A stretch of DNA of 64,000 nt from assembly GCF_900099825.1 (NCBI RefSeq), contig NZ_LT629693.1, positions 7,141,001-7,205,000 of the forward strand, read 5' to 3'. Shown here piece by piece: positions 44,881 through 54,467 of this stretch. The notes beneath the pieces were generated by a model, which saw only the letters and a program-made list of their open reading frames with translations, ran no database searches and was not told the origin of the DNA. The number at the start of each line of letters is the position of its first letter. Position 1 is the first letter of the stretch. The translations under genes were made by a program, and so were the position numbers. Source of the stretch: Bradyrhizobium ottawaense. GTDB lineage: Bacteria; Pseudomonadota; Alphaproteobacteria; Rhizobiales; Xanthobacteraceae.

Positions 44881-46482
44881 TCAATGGCCCATGTGGGCAG
44901 GACCGCCGAGCTTGACCTTGCGCAGGCTTAGGGCGAGCGGCACGGCTGAAAGCGAGATCAACATCAGGACCCAGAACGCATCCATGTAAGCAAGGAATGA
45001 CGCCTGCGCCTGCACCTGCGCGCCAATCCATTGAATGGCCTGGTCATGCGCCTGCATCAGCGAGCTCCCATGGGCCGTGAAGTAGTTCGTGATCTGTTGC
45101 AGTGTGTCCTGGTACGTTGTGCTTGACGGGATCACCTGCTCGACCAACCGGCTCTGGTGAAACTGCGCGCGATGCGTCAACACGTTGGAGACGATGGAGA
45201 CGCCGATCGAACTTCCGGTGTTGCGGGCTGCGTTGATTAAGGCAGAGGCCTGGTCGGTCTTGGACGGCTCAATGCCGTCGTAGGATGCGGCCATGATCGG
45301 CACAAAGATCAGCGGCAGTCCAACGCCGAGCAGGATGCGCGAGCGGGCCATGAACCAGAAGTCGAGATCGGCGTACACGTTGGTCATGCCGTACATGGAA
45401 AGCGCGATGAGCACCGCGCCCGCGACGATGAGATATTTGGGCTGCACCTTGGCCGCCACACGGCCCACCACGAACATCATCGCCATGGTGACCACGCCGC
45501 CCGGCGAGAGCAGGAGACCGGCCAAGGTGGCGGTATAGCCGAAATCCTGTTGCACCAGTTGCGGCAGGAATTGTGTGGTCGCGAGCAGGATTGCGCCGGT
45601 CGTCAGCATCACCAGGAAGCAGGCGCCGAACTGGCGCGTCGCCACCATGCGCAGATCGATGATCGGATTGCCGCGGGTCAATCCCCACGGAATCATCAGC
45701 ACGAACGCCAGACCCGAGATGACCGCGAACGTGACGATGAAAGGTGAACCAAACCAATCGTCCTCCAGACCGCGGTCCAGTACGACCTCCAGCGCGCCGA
45801 GGAACGTCGCAATCAGGATGAAGCCGAGGACGTCGAATCCGTTGCCTTGCTGCGAGTGGCTTTCCGCATGCGCGGTTCGGGGCTCACGCAGGACCAGCGA
45901 GATCAGCGCCATTGCGATCACGCCGACCGGCACGTTGATCAGAAAGCACCACTGCCAGGAGACATTGTCGGACAACCAGCCGCCAAGCGTCGGGCCCACT
46001 ACCGGCGCTACGACAACGGCGACGCCGAACAGCGCAAAGGCCTGGCCGCGCTTTGCCGGTGGGAACAAATCCGCCAGGATCGACTGGGCGACCGGTACCA
46101 TGCCGCCGCCACCAACGCCCTGCATAATACGGAACAGCAACAGCGCGTTCAGATTCGGGGCAAAGCCGCTCAGCAGCGAGCTTAAGGTGAACAATCCAAG
46201 ACAGATCAGGAAGAAGGTCTTGCGGCCAAGCATTCGCGCCAGATAGCTGCTGGCCGTCAGGATGATGGCATTGGCGACCAGATAGGTGGTGACCACCCAG
46301 GAGGCTTCGTCCTCGCTCACCCCCATGCCGCCCGCAATGTAGGGCAACGCCACGTTGGCGATCGTGGTGTCGAGCACCTCCATAAAGCTCGCGAGCGCGA
46401 CCAGCATGGCGATCAGCCAGGGATTGACGCCGGTGCCGCCTGCCGCGGCGGGAGCATCGGTTTCGATGACGGCAGTGCTCAC
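44881..46482 (-). CDS. emrB: DHA2-family MFS multidrug efflux permease (EmrB type)
   Basis: A 533-residue inner-membrane proton antiporter with 14 predicted helices. It has MEVLDTTIANVALPYIAGGM at helix 1, the loop YLARMLGRKTFFL and ADLFPPAKRGQAFALFGV in the DHA2 pattern. It expels hydrophobic drugs together with the EmrA adaptor. It starts with GTG, which overlaps the emrA stop by 3 bases (gtga), so the two are translationally coupled. Transcription should be controlled by the divergent TetR gene. Confidence 0.93.
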   Translation of the reverse strand: MSTAVIETDAPAAAGGTGVNPWLIAMLVALASFMEVLDTTIANVALPYIAGGMGVSEDEASWVVTTYLVANAIILTASSYLARMLGRKTFFLICLGLFTLSSLLSGFAPNLNALLLFRIMQGVGGGGMVPVAQSILADLFPPAKRGQAFALFGVAVVVAPVVGPTLGGWLSDNVSWQWCFLINVPVGVIAMALISLVLREPRTAHAESHSQQGNGFDVLGFILIATFLGALEVVLDRGLEDDWFGSPFIVTFAVISGLAFVLMIPWGLTRGNPIIDLRMVATRQFGACFLVMLTTGAILLATTQFLPQLVQQDFGYTATLAGLLLSPGGVVTMAMMFVVGRVAAKVQPKYLIVAGAVLIALSMYGMTNVYADLDFWFMARSRILLGVGLPLIFVPIMAASYDGIEPSKTDQASALINAARNTGSSIGVSIVSNVLTHRAQFHQSRLVEQVIPSSTTYQDTLQQITNYFTAHGSSLMQAHDQAIQWIGAQVQAQASFLAYMDAFWVLMLISLSAVPLALSLRKVKLGGPAHMGH

Positions 46483-47762
46483 AGGTCCCTCCTCAACTTC
46501 TCAATCAGCGACGAGGTGGATTCGACGCGCACCGTCGGGACGACCGACAGGCCTGGGCCCAGCGCGACATCGACTGGCGGATTGTCCATGATGATCTTCA
46601 CGGGCACGCGCTGGACGATCTTGACGTAGTTGCCAGTGGCATTCTGAGCCGGGAGCAGCGAGAACGCGGTGCCGGACCCAGGCTGCACGCTCTCAACATG
46701 ACCGTGGATTTTGCGGTCCGGATAGGCGTCGATCGCGAGCGTTGCCGGATCGCCGGGCCGCATGTGGTCGAGTTGAATCTCCTTGAAGTTTGCCGTGACC
46801 CAGATCTGATCCGGCACAAACATCGTCAGGCTCGTGCCTGGTTGGGCGAATTGACCGACCGCGGCGGTCAGATTAACGACGCGTCCCGGCTGCGCCGCCG
46901 TCACCGTCGTGTAGGACAGATTGAGTTCAGCCTGGTCACGCTGCGCTTCGGCTTGCCGCAGACTTGCAACAGCGCTGTTGCGCTGAGCCTTGAGCGCCTC
47001 GACCTGCCGCTGCGCCAGCTTCAGGGTCGCCTGCGCACTCGCGAGCGCGGCCTGCTGCTGGTGGAGCTGCGAGGTATATTGCTGTTCGTTCTGAACGGTG
47101 CCGTAGCCGGTTTGCCCGAGGTGCTCGTACCGCGCTGCCTGCTGCTCGGCAAACACCAGTGCGGCCTGCGCCTGATCCACCTGTGCCTGGTTGGCGCTGA
47201 TCTGTGCCTGCTGCACATCGAGCTGCGCGTCGATGTTCTCAATGCTGGCGTGCGCGGCCGCGACTTGCGCCTCCGCTTGATCGAGTGCCGTGCGATAGTC
47301 ACGGTCATCGATACGGGCGATCACGTCGCCAGCCTTGACATGTTGGTTGTCGGTGACGGGGACGGCGGTCAGGTAGCCGGACACTTTGGGGGCGAGCGAG
47401 GATTGCCGCGCGGCGATGAATGCATCATCGGTGGACTGAAAGTGTCTGGCGTAGTCCAGGTAAAGATAGCCGCCGCCCAACGCAGAGGCGAGGAGCATCG
47501 CACCGATGGCGGAGACAATAGGGCGGCGACGCAGGAAGCCGGCTCTGTGCCCTTTGCCGGTGGCCTGCGTCTGAGCTGGTTCCGCCTGAACGGGTGAGGC
47601 TGGCGCTTTGGCAACCGGGCTTTCGTGCGGGGAGGGAGCCCGCGCCGTGACGACGAGTTTTTCGGACGCAGCGCTGGGCTCGTGGGAGGCCGTGACAGAT
47701 TGGGGGATTTCGACGCCCTCGAGCACCCGTCCGTCCCGTTCCAAAAAATTGTCTTCGAACAT
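46479..47762 (-). CDS. emrA: HlyD-family adaptor subunit of the MFS pump (EmrA type)
   Basis: A 427-residue membrane fusion protein: acidic cytosolic N-terminus, a membrane helix (IVSAIGAMLLASALGGGYLYL), the lipoyl-type motif TDDAFIAARQSSLAPKVSGY, long Gln/Ala-rich coiled-coil hairpins, and a beta-barrel domain (RPGDPATLAIDAYPDRKIHG). It links EmrB to an outer-membrane channel. The start at 47762 has caggag 10 bases upstream; upstream frame to 47843 would cross operator 1. The promoter lies in the 207 bp to the TetR gene. Confidence 0.93.
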   Translation of the reverse strand: MFEDNFLERDGRVLEGVEIPQSVTASHEPSAASEKLVVTARAPSPHESPVAKAPASPVQAEPAQTQATGKGHRAGFLRRRPIVSAIGAMLLASALGGGYLYLDYARHFQSTDDAFIAARQSSLAPKVSGYLTAVPVTDNQHVKAGDVIARIDDRDYRTALDQAEAQVAAAHASIENIDAQLDVQQAQISANQAQVDQAQAALVFAEQQAARYEHLGQTGYGTVQNEQQYTSQLHQQQAALASAQATLKLAQRQVEALKAQRNSAVASLRQAEAQRDQAELNLSYTTVTAAQPGRVVNLTAAVGQFAQPGTSLTMFVPDQIWVTANFKEIQLDHMRPGDPATLAIDAYPDRKIHGHVESVQPGSGTAFSLLPAQNATGNYVKIVQRVPVKIIMDNPPVDVALGPGLSVVPTVRVESTSSLIEKLRRDL

Positions 47763-47812
47763 GATTGCCGCTCCTGCTGTCAGGCGAGGTCCGCGAAAGG
47801 CTATCGCCAAAA

Positions 47813-47833
47813 GAAACGAAACCGTTCCGTTTC
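47813..47833. promoter_or_regulatory. TetR operator, site 1
   Basis: Ten-base arms GAAACGAAAC and GTTCCGTTTC around one centre base, with one mismatch. It is in the emrA/tetR divergent region and shares the gaaacg core with site 2. Confidence 0.75.
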
Positions 47834-47872
47834 TATAAGCCAAATAGTTCGCCCAGATCGGCTCGTCAATAG

Positions 47873-47891
47873 GAACGAAACGGTTTCGTTC
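47873..47891. promoter_or_regulatory. TetR operator, site 2
   Basis: A perfect inverted repeat of nine-base arms GAACGAAAC and GTTTCGTTC around one centre base. It is 59 bp from site 1 centre to centre, between emrA (minus) and the TetR gene (plus), so it may control both directions. Confidence 0.8.
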
Positions 47892-47969
47892 TATTTACAA
47901 GCAGACGTGATCTGCATAAATTGAGCTGCGCCGCCGACCATCAGCGGTGCGGAACCCGGATCAATCGCG

Positions 47970-48674
47970 ATGAAAACCAGCAGTTTGAAGAAGACACCGG
48001 CGGCGAAGGCAAAGCGCGCCGCGGTGCGCTTTGGTCGCCCGCCGAAGGAACTTGCCGGGGAGGTTGACACACGCATCCTCGATGCGGCGCGCAAGGTCTT
48101 TCTGGAGCGCGGCTTTGAAGGCGCGAGTATCGACGAGATCGCCGAGGTAGCGCGCTCGGGAAAGCCGACGATCTACGCCCGCTTCCGCGACAAGCGGGCG
48201 CTGTTCACCGAAGTGGTGACACGGGACATCCTTTCTCGCATTACAGAGTTCAAGAGTGAGGCGCCGACCGGCGCAACAATCGAGGAGCGCCTCACGAGTG
48301 CCGCGATCACCCTGGTGCACTGGGGTTTCGACAGCGACAGGATCGCACTGATGCGGCTGGCGGTTGCGGAAGCGCGCCGATTCCCCGATCTGGCAAGCAC
48401 CGTCAGCCGGACCGCGCGTGATCTCAGCACTGAACTCGGGGTCCGGCTGCTGGGCGAACTGGCGCAATCGGACGAGCTTTCGTCGCTGCCGGCCTTCGCC
48501 CCGGAGCGCCTCGCGACGACGGCCCGGCTCTTGCTCGATCTCGTTGCCGTGCCCATGCTGCTTCGGGCGCTGTTCGAGGTAAACCTCAAGGTGCTGGATG
48601 CAGAGATCGACGCGCACGTGGCGCGCAGCGTTGCGTTCTTCCTTGCAGCGTGCAAAAACGGCGGCGTGAGTTGA
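47970..48674 (+). CDS. TetR/AcrR-family repressor of the EmrAB-type pump
   Basis: A 234-residue regulator. A basic N-terminal tail precedes the helix-turn-helix RILDAARKVFLERGFEGASI to SGKPTIYARFRDKRALFTEV; the C-terminal ligand domain is of the AefR/AcrR type. It is divergent from emrA with two palindromes between, so it most likely represses the pump and itself until a drug binds. The ligand is unknown. The start is the only good ATG ahead of the domain; the basic tail is long but may be real. Confidence 0.93.
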   Translation: MKTSSLKKTPAAKAKRAAVRFGRPPKELAGEVDTRILDAARKVFLERGFEGASIDEIAEVARSGKPTIYARFRDKRALFTEVVTRDILSRITEFKSEAPTGATIEERLTSAAITLVHWGFDSDRIALMRLAVAEARRFPDLASTVSRTARDLSTELGVRLLGELAQSDELSSLPAFAPERLATTARLLLDLVAVPMLLRALFEVNLKVLDAEIDAHVARSVAFFLAACKNGGVS

Positions 48675-49121
48675 ATCTCGAAAAGTCATGCGAGCTCTAG
48701 CTCGGCACCTTTAAGCGGTACGCGACCGCTCCAGCGACTCGCCCCACGCCTCGATCTGCCAGCGGTGACGCGCGCTCATAGTTGGACTTGTCGCTGTAAG
48801 CCGTTGATGTCCAATGCTCGGATTCTGGCGCAGTTGGAAAAAATCGCTCGAGATATCAATCTGAGACCATGTCTCTTAATCAGCGGCCCTGTCCGAATCC
48901 GTTCACGCAATAACCTCGGGAATCTCCCGTTCAACACTTCAGATAAGTGCTACACCGTCCGCTCCTCGCTCAAAGCAAGGCGCTCCCCACAACGCCCGCG
49001 CGCGGGGAGGCAGCTCTTCGAGTGATCTCAAGACAACGACCGGCCGCGACACTAATCGCGCCGTGGGAACGGGGCGCTCCGTGGAAAAGGCGACTGGACG
49101 AGCCGCTCCTTGGGCGCTGCT

Positions 49122-49204
49122 TTTGAAAGGTACTTTGGGTTTGAAATGCACCTTATGGTTTGATAGATCTTTCTAACCTATTGATACCGCAACAAATGCG
49201 ACCG
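49122..49204. repeat. Repeat R, copy 1 (right end of cassette A)
   Basis: It shares gaaatgcacc, attgata-cgc and gcgaccgc blocks with 56293-56376, in the same order and spacing, immediately before an att repeat. Confidence 0.7.
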
Positions 49205-49220
49205 CCCTCCGAGCGGACCA
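49205..49220. repeat. att repeat 2
   Basis: ccctccgagcggacca matches the tRNA-Leu 3' end (44044-44059) at 15 of 16 bases. It lies between repeat R copy 1 and repeat L copy 2, the junction of the two cassettes. Confidence 0.75.
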
Positions 49221-49452
49221 AGGGCGTAAATCATTGATGCGAAAAGTGTTTTCGCGATTTATACTCCAACATTGTTACTCACAGCGAGCGCTGGTTTTTG
49301 TTCCGCGCTATCTTCCCTGTTTGATCTCGCGCATCTTGGTGCAGTGCTTGCTCTTTCGGTCGTCGCATCTTTATTTGAACCAACGCCCCGCGAAACCACC
49401 ATCTCCACGCGAGAGTGTAGTGGCGTAGCCCAGCGTAGAAATCGGCGGGCCT
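49221..49452. repeat. Repeat L, copy 2 (left end of cassette B)
   Basis: Matches 44060-44292 along its length with scattered substitutions and small gaps, including ttttgttccgcg, ttgatctcgcgc, cttggtgcagtgct and gtcgtcgcatctt. Confidence 0.8.
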
Positions 49453-49472
49453 CCTGCTTCATGATGGTGTCC

Positions 49473-52400
49473 CTAAAGCTTCTTGTCGAACCGGAAGAGC
49501 AGCAAATATCCGGCCGGCACAAAGAACAGTGTCAACAGCGAAGCGATGGCAAGCCCGGACATCATGAGCACGGCCATGGGCTGCCATAATGCGCCGCCGG
49601 CGATCGCCATCGGCGCCAGTCCGAGAACGGTCGTTGCCGATGTCAGCAGGATCGGTCGCAATCGCTTTTCAGAGGCGACAACAATCGCGTCGCGCAGGTC
49701 AAGCTCCCTTCGCTCGATGTCGATCTGATCGATCAGCACGATGGCGTTGTTGATGATGATTCCCGACAGGCTGATGATGCCGAGCGTTCCAAAGAACGAA
49801 AGCGGCTGTCCGGTCAGCAGCAGGCCGAATGGGATGCCGATCACGATCAGCGGAATGGTGATGAATGTCAGCAGTGTGCGCCGAAAGGAGTTGAATTGCA
49901 GAATGATCGCCAGCACCATGATGCCAAGGGCGACAGGAAATCCTGCGGCAAGCTTCTGGTTGGTCTCCGCACTCTTCTCGATCTCGCCCCCGATCGTGTA
50001 GTGATAGCCGCCGGCCAGGTCGAGCGCCTGCAGGCCGGGGCGAATGGACTCCAGGAGCTGCCCGGCCGTCAGCGAAGCGCTCCGGGCGGTGACGGTGATC
50101 GTTCGTTCCTGGTTTTTCCGCCTGATGCGAGCAAAATCGAACCGCGGCCTTAGCCTGGCCACCTGTGCGAGTGAGATCAATCCGCCGTTCTTCGCGAAGG
50201 TCGCGCTGGTGAGCGCTTCCAGATTCTCGAAGGTGTATGCTCCCGCGCGGAGCACGATGGGAATGAGATTGTCGCCTTCGCGGTAGATCGACACGGCGGC
50301 GCCGCTGAAATAGGTATTTAGGAGCTGCGTAATCTCTTCGGATGTTATTCCAAGCTGCCGCGCGCGATCCTGATCGATCTCGACAACCACCTTGATGAGC
50401 TTGTTGCCCCAATCGTCTTCGTTGTCGTGAACGTCCGGCGCCGCCCGAAACAGCGCTTGTACGCTTTCGCTGAGCGCCAGCAGCCGGTCGGCGTCGGGGC
50501 CGGAGATTTCTACGTCGACGATGCCGGATTCCACCGCGCCCATCGCCAGGCGCTTGATCTTGAACCTCGCTTCCGGGTGATTCGCGTAAAGATATTTCCA
50601 GGCGCGATCCGCAGCCCGCACTGCACCGGTGTAGTCGTTGGTGTTGATCAGGAAGAAGGCCGACGCGGGATCGGACGCCACGGGAGTCAGCGTCAGATAG
50701 AATCTCGGGCCGCCATCCCCGATGTAGCCGATGTTGCTCGCGATCTCGGGGTTTTGGGTCTTGTCGCCGAGCCATCCGGAGATTTCGAGCGCTTTGGTCT
50801 CGGTGCGGGAGACGTCGGTTCCATCAGGCATGTTCATGTAAATGAGGAACTGGTTGCGCTCGCTCAGCGGGAACATCTGTTTTGGCACGCGGCCGAACAG
50901 CGAGAGCGACAGCACGACCAGGACGATGCAGGCGGCCAGCACGATCGGCGAAAAGCGGAGCGCGGCCCGCAAGGCGATCGCGTAGAACCCTTGCAACCGT
51001 GAAGGAGAGGCAGCCTGGTTTTCCGCAACCTGGCCGCGGTCGAACAACCAGACCGTCAACGCCGGAAGGATGTAGACGGCCGAGATCCACGAGCCGGTCA
51101 GCGTCAAGGCGACGACCGCGGCGAGCGAGTAGCCATATTCGCCCGACGATCCCGGAAGCAGAAACAGCGGCAGAAAAGCCGCAACCGTCGTGACCGACGA
51201 TATCAGCAGGGGAAGCGCGTATTGCTCGCCGGAGGCGAGACCCGCAGCCTGGGCCGGCACGCCGCGGCCCATCCGGCTGACAATATCCTCGACGATCACC
51301 ACGCCGTTGTCGACCAGGAGACCCAGGGCTATGATGATGGCAGCAATCGATACCTGCTCGAGCGCAATGCCGAGCCAACGCATGCCGATGAGCGAAAACA
51401 TCACGGCGAAGGGAACAATCATCGCCGCGACCAATCCCGCGCGCAGGCCCAGAAACAGCACGACCAGAGCGGCCACGACGACAAAGGTCTGCGCCACGTT
51501 TGACAGCGCAGAGTTGACGGAGGCACGGACCTGTTCCGCCTGGTAAGTCGCGAAATGGATCGCATATCCGATCGGGAGCTGCTGCTCATAGGCGCGTGCC
51601 GTCGCGCGCAGCTTTTGCCCGAGCTGAGTTACATCCTGATCGGGCTGCATGATCACGCTGAGCACGACTGCGGATCGCCTGTCGAAGTAAACCGGCTTGA
51701 TTTTGGGGGAGACGTAACCGCGGTGAACGGTGACGAGATCGGCAAGTCTTACCAGGTTGTCCGTCGCACCCACGCGGGTCAGCATGGTTTCGACGGCACG
51801 CACATCCGGAAAGTCACCTGATGTTTCCAGCAGCAGGCGCGTGCCCTCGACATTGATGGATCCCGACGGCAGCACGACGTTCTGCGCCTGAAGGTCCTTG
51901 ACCAGGGCGTTGAGCTGGACGCCGACGGCCGCGAGTTTTCGCGTGTCCAGTTCCAGCCAAACCCGTTCGTCCTGAACCCCGAAGAGATCAATCTTGGAGA
52001 TTCCCGTCAGCTGGTAGAGTTTCTTGCGGAAATCGTCCGCGACATCCTTCAGTTCGCGCGGTGAAAAACCTTCGCCGGTTATCGCGATCGTTGCAATGGC
52101 GACATCGCCGAAGTCGCTGTTGACGAACGGGCCGACGACGCCGTCGGGCAGTTCGATCTTGACGTCGCCAACCTTGTCGCGCAGCCGTTGCCAGGTCGCG
52201 TTGACATTGCCGACCTCATCGTTGAGGTCGACGTAGATCGTCAGCGATCCTTCGCTCGCAAGCGTCCTGATATCCTTGACTTCGGCAAGCTCGCGGATTT
52301 TCCGTTCGATCGGAACTGCAATCAGGTTTTCGACGCGCTCGGGCGCCATTCCCGGGAACAGCGCCGATACCACCGCCGTGCGAATGACGATGATCGGGTC

Positions 52401-52511
52401 CTCGCGCTTGGGAAAATTCGGATAGAGGACCACGCCGGCAACAAGCAGCCCAATCATGGCCGCAATGGTGAATCGCGATCGCACGAGACCAAATCGCGTG
52501 AGGAGATTCAC
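49473..52511 (-). CDS. RND efflux permease (AcrB-like, HAE type)
   Basis: A 1012-residue inner-membrane proton antiporter. The fourth-helix block IAAIIIALGLLVDNGVVIVE is that of the drug/solvent type rather than the heavy-metal type, and SALFPGMAPERVENLIAVPI matches the porter N-terminus. It takes its adaptor from the gene 5 bp upstream (52517-53623). The substrate is unknown. The end at 49473 is only 20 bp from the left-end repeat, so it is the last cargo gene on that side. No outer-membrane channel gene is present. Confidence 0.93.
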   Translation of the reverse strand: MNLLTRFGLVRSRFTIAAMIGLLVAGVVLYPNFPKREDPIIVIRTAVVSALFPGMAPERVENLIAVPIERKIRELAEVKDIRTLASEGSLTIYVDLNDEVGNVNATWQRLRDKVGDVKIELPDGVVGPFVNSDFGDVAIATIAITGEGFSPRELKDVADDFRKKLYQLTGISKIDLFGVQDERVWLELDTRKLAAVGVQLNALVKDLQAQNVVLPSGSINVEGTRLLLETSGDFPDVRAVETMLTRVGATDNLVRLADLVTVHRGYVSPKIKPVYFDRRSAVVLSVIMQPDQDVTQLGQKLRATARAYEQQLPIGYAIHFATYQAEQVRASVNSALSNVAQTFVVVAALVVLFLGLRAGLVAAMIVPFAVMFSLIGMRWLGIALEQVSIAAIIIALGLLVDNGVVIVEDIVSRMGRGVPAQAAGLASGEQYALPLLISSVTTVAAFLPLFLLPGSSGEYGYSLAAVVALTLTGSWISAVYILPALTVWLFDRGQVAENQAASPSRLQGFYAIALRAALRFSPIVLAACIVLVVLSLSLFGRVPKQMFPLSERNQFLIYMNMPDGTDVSRTETKALEISGWLGDKTQNPEIASNIGYIGDGGPRFYLTLTPVASDPASAFFLINTNDYTGAVRAADRAWKYLYANHPEARFKIKRLAMGAVESGIVDVEISGPDADRLLALSESVQALFRAAPDVHDNEDDWGNKLIKVVVEIDQDRARQLGITSEEITQLLNTYFSGAAVSIYREGDNLIPIVLRAGAYTFENLEALTSATFAKNGGLISLAQVARLRPRFDFARIRRKNQERTITVTARSASLTAGQLLESIRPGLQALDLAGGYHYTIGGEIEKSAETNQKLAAGFPVALGIMVLAIILQFNSFRRTLLTFITIPLIVIGIPFGLLLTGQPLSFFGTLGIISLSGIIINNAIVLIDQIDIERRELDLRDAIVVASEKRLRPILLTSATTVLGLAPMAIAGGALWQPMAVLMMSGLAIASLLTLFFVPAGYLLLFRFDKKL

Positions 52512-52516
52512 GATAC

Positions 52517-53623
52517 CTACTCCACGACGGGTAGAAGCTTGACTTTTTGTCCGTCAAGCAAATAGGAGACGCCGGCCGCGGCAACGATGTCGCCCGCGGC
52601 AAGGCCTTCCGTGACGATCAGGCGATTGTCACGGACTCCTCCAACTGTGACCTTGCGCTTGTTCACCGTCGAGCTGGCGCCATTATAGACAAAGACGGTC
52701 GCAACGCCCTCCAGTTCCCTGCCGGCCTCGGGCGCAATGACACTGAGCGGAAGCAGAAAACCGCTGGCTACACCGATCAGTGGCTCCTGGATCGCGACTT
52801 CGACCGACATCCCGGCATTCAGCCCCGCAACCCTGTCTTCCAGCCGCACAACGACCGGGAACGCGGAGACCTGCTCTGCCTTGGACCCGAGCTCCTTGAT
52901 CTCTCCCTTGAGCGAGAGATCAGGCATGTCGGCGACCTTGACGGTGACCGGTTGCCCGACCCTCAGGGTTTGAAAGGTCGGGGAGGGAATGAGGAAAGAC
53001 ATCTCGAAACGGTCGTCACTGTACAAGGTGACAATCGGTTGCCCGGCTGAAACCTGTGCGAACGACTTGACCTCGACGCGGGCGATGGTGCCGGAGAACG
53101 GCGCGACGAGCTTGCTGCGGTCCATGTTGTGTTCTGCCAGTTCGAGCTGGCGCTTCGCCTGGTCTAATTGCGCTCTCGCAGTGAGCAAGGTCGCTTTCGA
53201 CTGATCGAATATTGCTTGGGTTGTGACCCCTTTTCCGAGCAGGTCTTCCTTGCGCCGGAAATCGCTTTCTGCGTTATCGAGCTGGGCCTGCGCCTGCTGC
53301 ACGCCGGCACTGGCCTGGTCGACCTGCGATTGCAGCGAGCGCGAGTCGATTTCCGCCAGAAGGTCTCCCAACTGCACCTTTTGGCCGACAGCAAGCGATA
53401 CTGCTTTCAATTGTCCGGCAATTTCGAAGGATAAGCTGCTGACGTCTGCCGGCTGCAGGACTGTGGGAAAGCGGCGAACCCGGCTCTCGGCTTTTGCGTT
53501 TACCTTGAAGGCGCGAAGCCCCCGCACGGGTTGCTCGGTGACTTCCTGATCCTTTCTGCTGCAGGATTGCAAGCCGAACACGACTATCGCGCAGATCACA
53601 AACCGCAACGGTCGTCGACTCAT
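52517..53623 (-). CDS. RND adaptor lipoprotein (membrane fusion protein)
   Basis: A 368-residue adaptor with a lipobox (FVICAIVVFGLQSC, Cys anchor near residue 20), a coiled-coil hairpin (QVDQASAGVQQAQAQLDNAE and beyond) and barrel segments (VKVADMPDLSLKGEIKELGS). It bridges the RND permease downstream to an outer-membrane channel. The start at 53623 has GGAG 6 bases upstream; the in-frame ATG at 53635 and TTG at 53644 lack one. It overlaps nothing and is 5 bp from the permease gene, so they are one operon. Confidence 0.9.
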   Translation of the reverse strand: MSRRPLRFVICAIVVFGLQSCSRKDQEVTEQPVRGLRAFKVNAKAESRVRRFPTVLQPADVSSLSFEIAGQLKAVSLAVGQKVQLGDLLAEIDSRSLQSQVDQASAGVQQAQAQLDNAESDFRRKEDLLGKGVTTQAIFDQSKATLLTARAQLDQAKRQLELAEHNMDRSKLVAPFSGTIARVEVKSFAQVSAGQPIVTLYSDDRFEMSFLIPSPTFQTLRVGQPVTVKVADMPDLSLKGEIKELGSKAEQVSAFPVVVRLEDRVAGLNAGMSVEVAIQEPLIGVASGFLLPLSVIAPEAGRELEGVATVFVYNGASSTVNKRKVTVGGVRDNRLIVTEGLAAGDIVAAAGVSYLLDGQKVKLLPVVE

Positions 53624-53981
53624 TGTCGGCTCCATCTGAGGCAATTTGAGGCTGCGTCAGCGTGTTGCATTCTTCCCCAAACAATGCCGCCTGCCAAGAG
53701 CGACCGATCTCATGAATGCGATCTTTGCGCGATAGCGTCCGGCGGGAAGCTTCCCTTCCGGCGTTGTTCCCGCCATTCTCTGGTTGCATCGCAATGCGAA
53801 CACCGTGCACGCCACCAAACCCATGATGTCGCTCTTCCAGGTCATAAGATCGTTACCCGGCGAAGCACGGTAAGCGGGGCTTTCCACTTCCGCTTCAACG
53901 CAATCTAAACTTGAAAACATCCGACTTAAAGCGCAAACATGCTTGCGCTGCTTCTCGTGCCGCCCTCACTGGAGTGATCGT
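53624..53981. other. Divergent intergenic region, no gene
   Basis: 358 bp between the adaptor gene (leftward) and the COG4337-like gene (rightward). I see no gene or strong terminator. It should contain two promoters; none can be placed with confidence. Confidence 0.5.
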
Positions 53982-54467
53982 ATGACTATCACCGAGAGGC
54001 AAGTGAATGCGGCTCAACAGGCATGGTGCGATGGTTTAGTGAGGATCGGAACGGTCTATAAGGCGTCTGGAGATTTTCGGGCGGCTGCAACGGTCGTGAT
54101 CGATGAACTCTACGATTACCAGGACGGAGTGGTGTTTTTCAAACCCACGCAGGCTCACGGCCGTCAGACGTTTCGCAATACGGCGCGAGGAGCACTGTCA
54201 TACTTTGTCGGTGGCGATCCCGAATTTCCCGATGACAAGGGCTTTGCCTTAAAGCCCTGGGCGCGCGTCTGGTACGACAACAATGCCGCTGAAAATGGAA
54301 TTCAGATTCACGGAATAATTGCCATTACCATGGGCAACGTATATCTCGCCGATTATGAGGGGAACGAAATCATGGTCGACAAGACCTTCGTCTTTCGCCT
54401 CTGCAAGGATGGCAAGCTTCGGCTTTGCGCCCACAAATCGGCGCTCCCTTACGTTCCAGATGCCTGA
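53982..54467 (+). CDS. COG4337 / iota-carbonic-anhydrase-like protein
   Basis: A 161-residue soluble protein of NTF2/CaMKII-association-like fold. QQAWCDGLVRIGTVYKASGD, VVFFKPTQAHGRQTFRNTAR, GALSYFVGGDPEFPDDKGFA, GIIAITMGNVYL and the final HKSALPY (151-157) follow the pattern I know from COG4337 proteins, the group that includes iota-class carbonic anhydrases and is often mislabelled phosphoribosyl-AMP cyclohydrolase. The C-terminal motif, which I recall as HHSSLPY in those enzymes, is AHKSALPY here, so activity is doubtful. ATG at 53982 follows ggag. The SulP start overlaps its stop. A role in bicarbonate supply is inference. Confidence 0.7.
   Translation: MTITERQVNAAQQAWCDGLVRIGTVYKASGDFRAAATVVIDELYDYQDGVVFFKPTQAHGRQTFRNTARGALSYFVGGDPEFPDDKGFALKPWARVWYDNNAAENGIQIHGIIAITMGNVYLADYEGNEIMVDKTFVFRLCKDGKLRLCAHKSALPYVPDA

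Larger units (their letters stand above)
44060..49204. mobile_element. Cassette A at tRNA-Leu: EmrAB pump, TetR, small secreted protein
   Basis: Bounded by tRNA-Leu/att 1 on the left and att 2 on the right, with repeat L at the left end and repeat R (about 49122-49204) at the right. It carries four genes and no recombinase, transposase or mobilisation gene. Boundaries come from the repeats, not from comparison with an empty site. Confidence 0.6.
48675..49472. other. Junction of the two cassettes, no gene
   Basis: 798 bp: 48675-49121 unassigned, right end of cassette A (repeat R copy 1, about 49122-49204), att 2 (49205-49220), and the left end of cassette B (repeat L copy 2, about 49221-49452). 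Short frames here are not credible genes. Confidence 0.6.
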
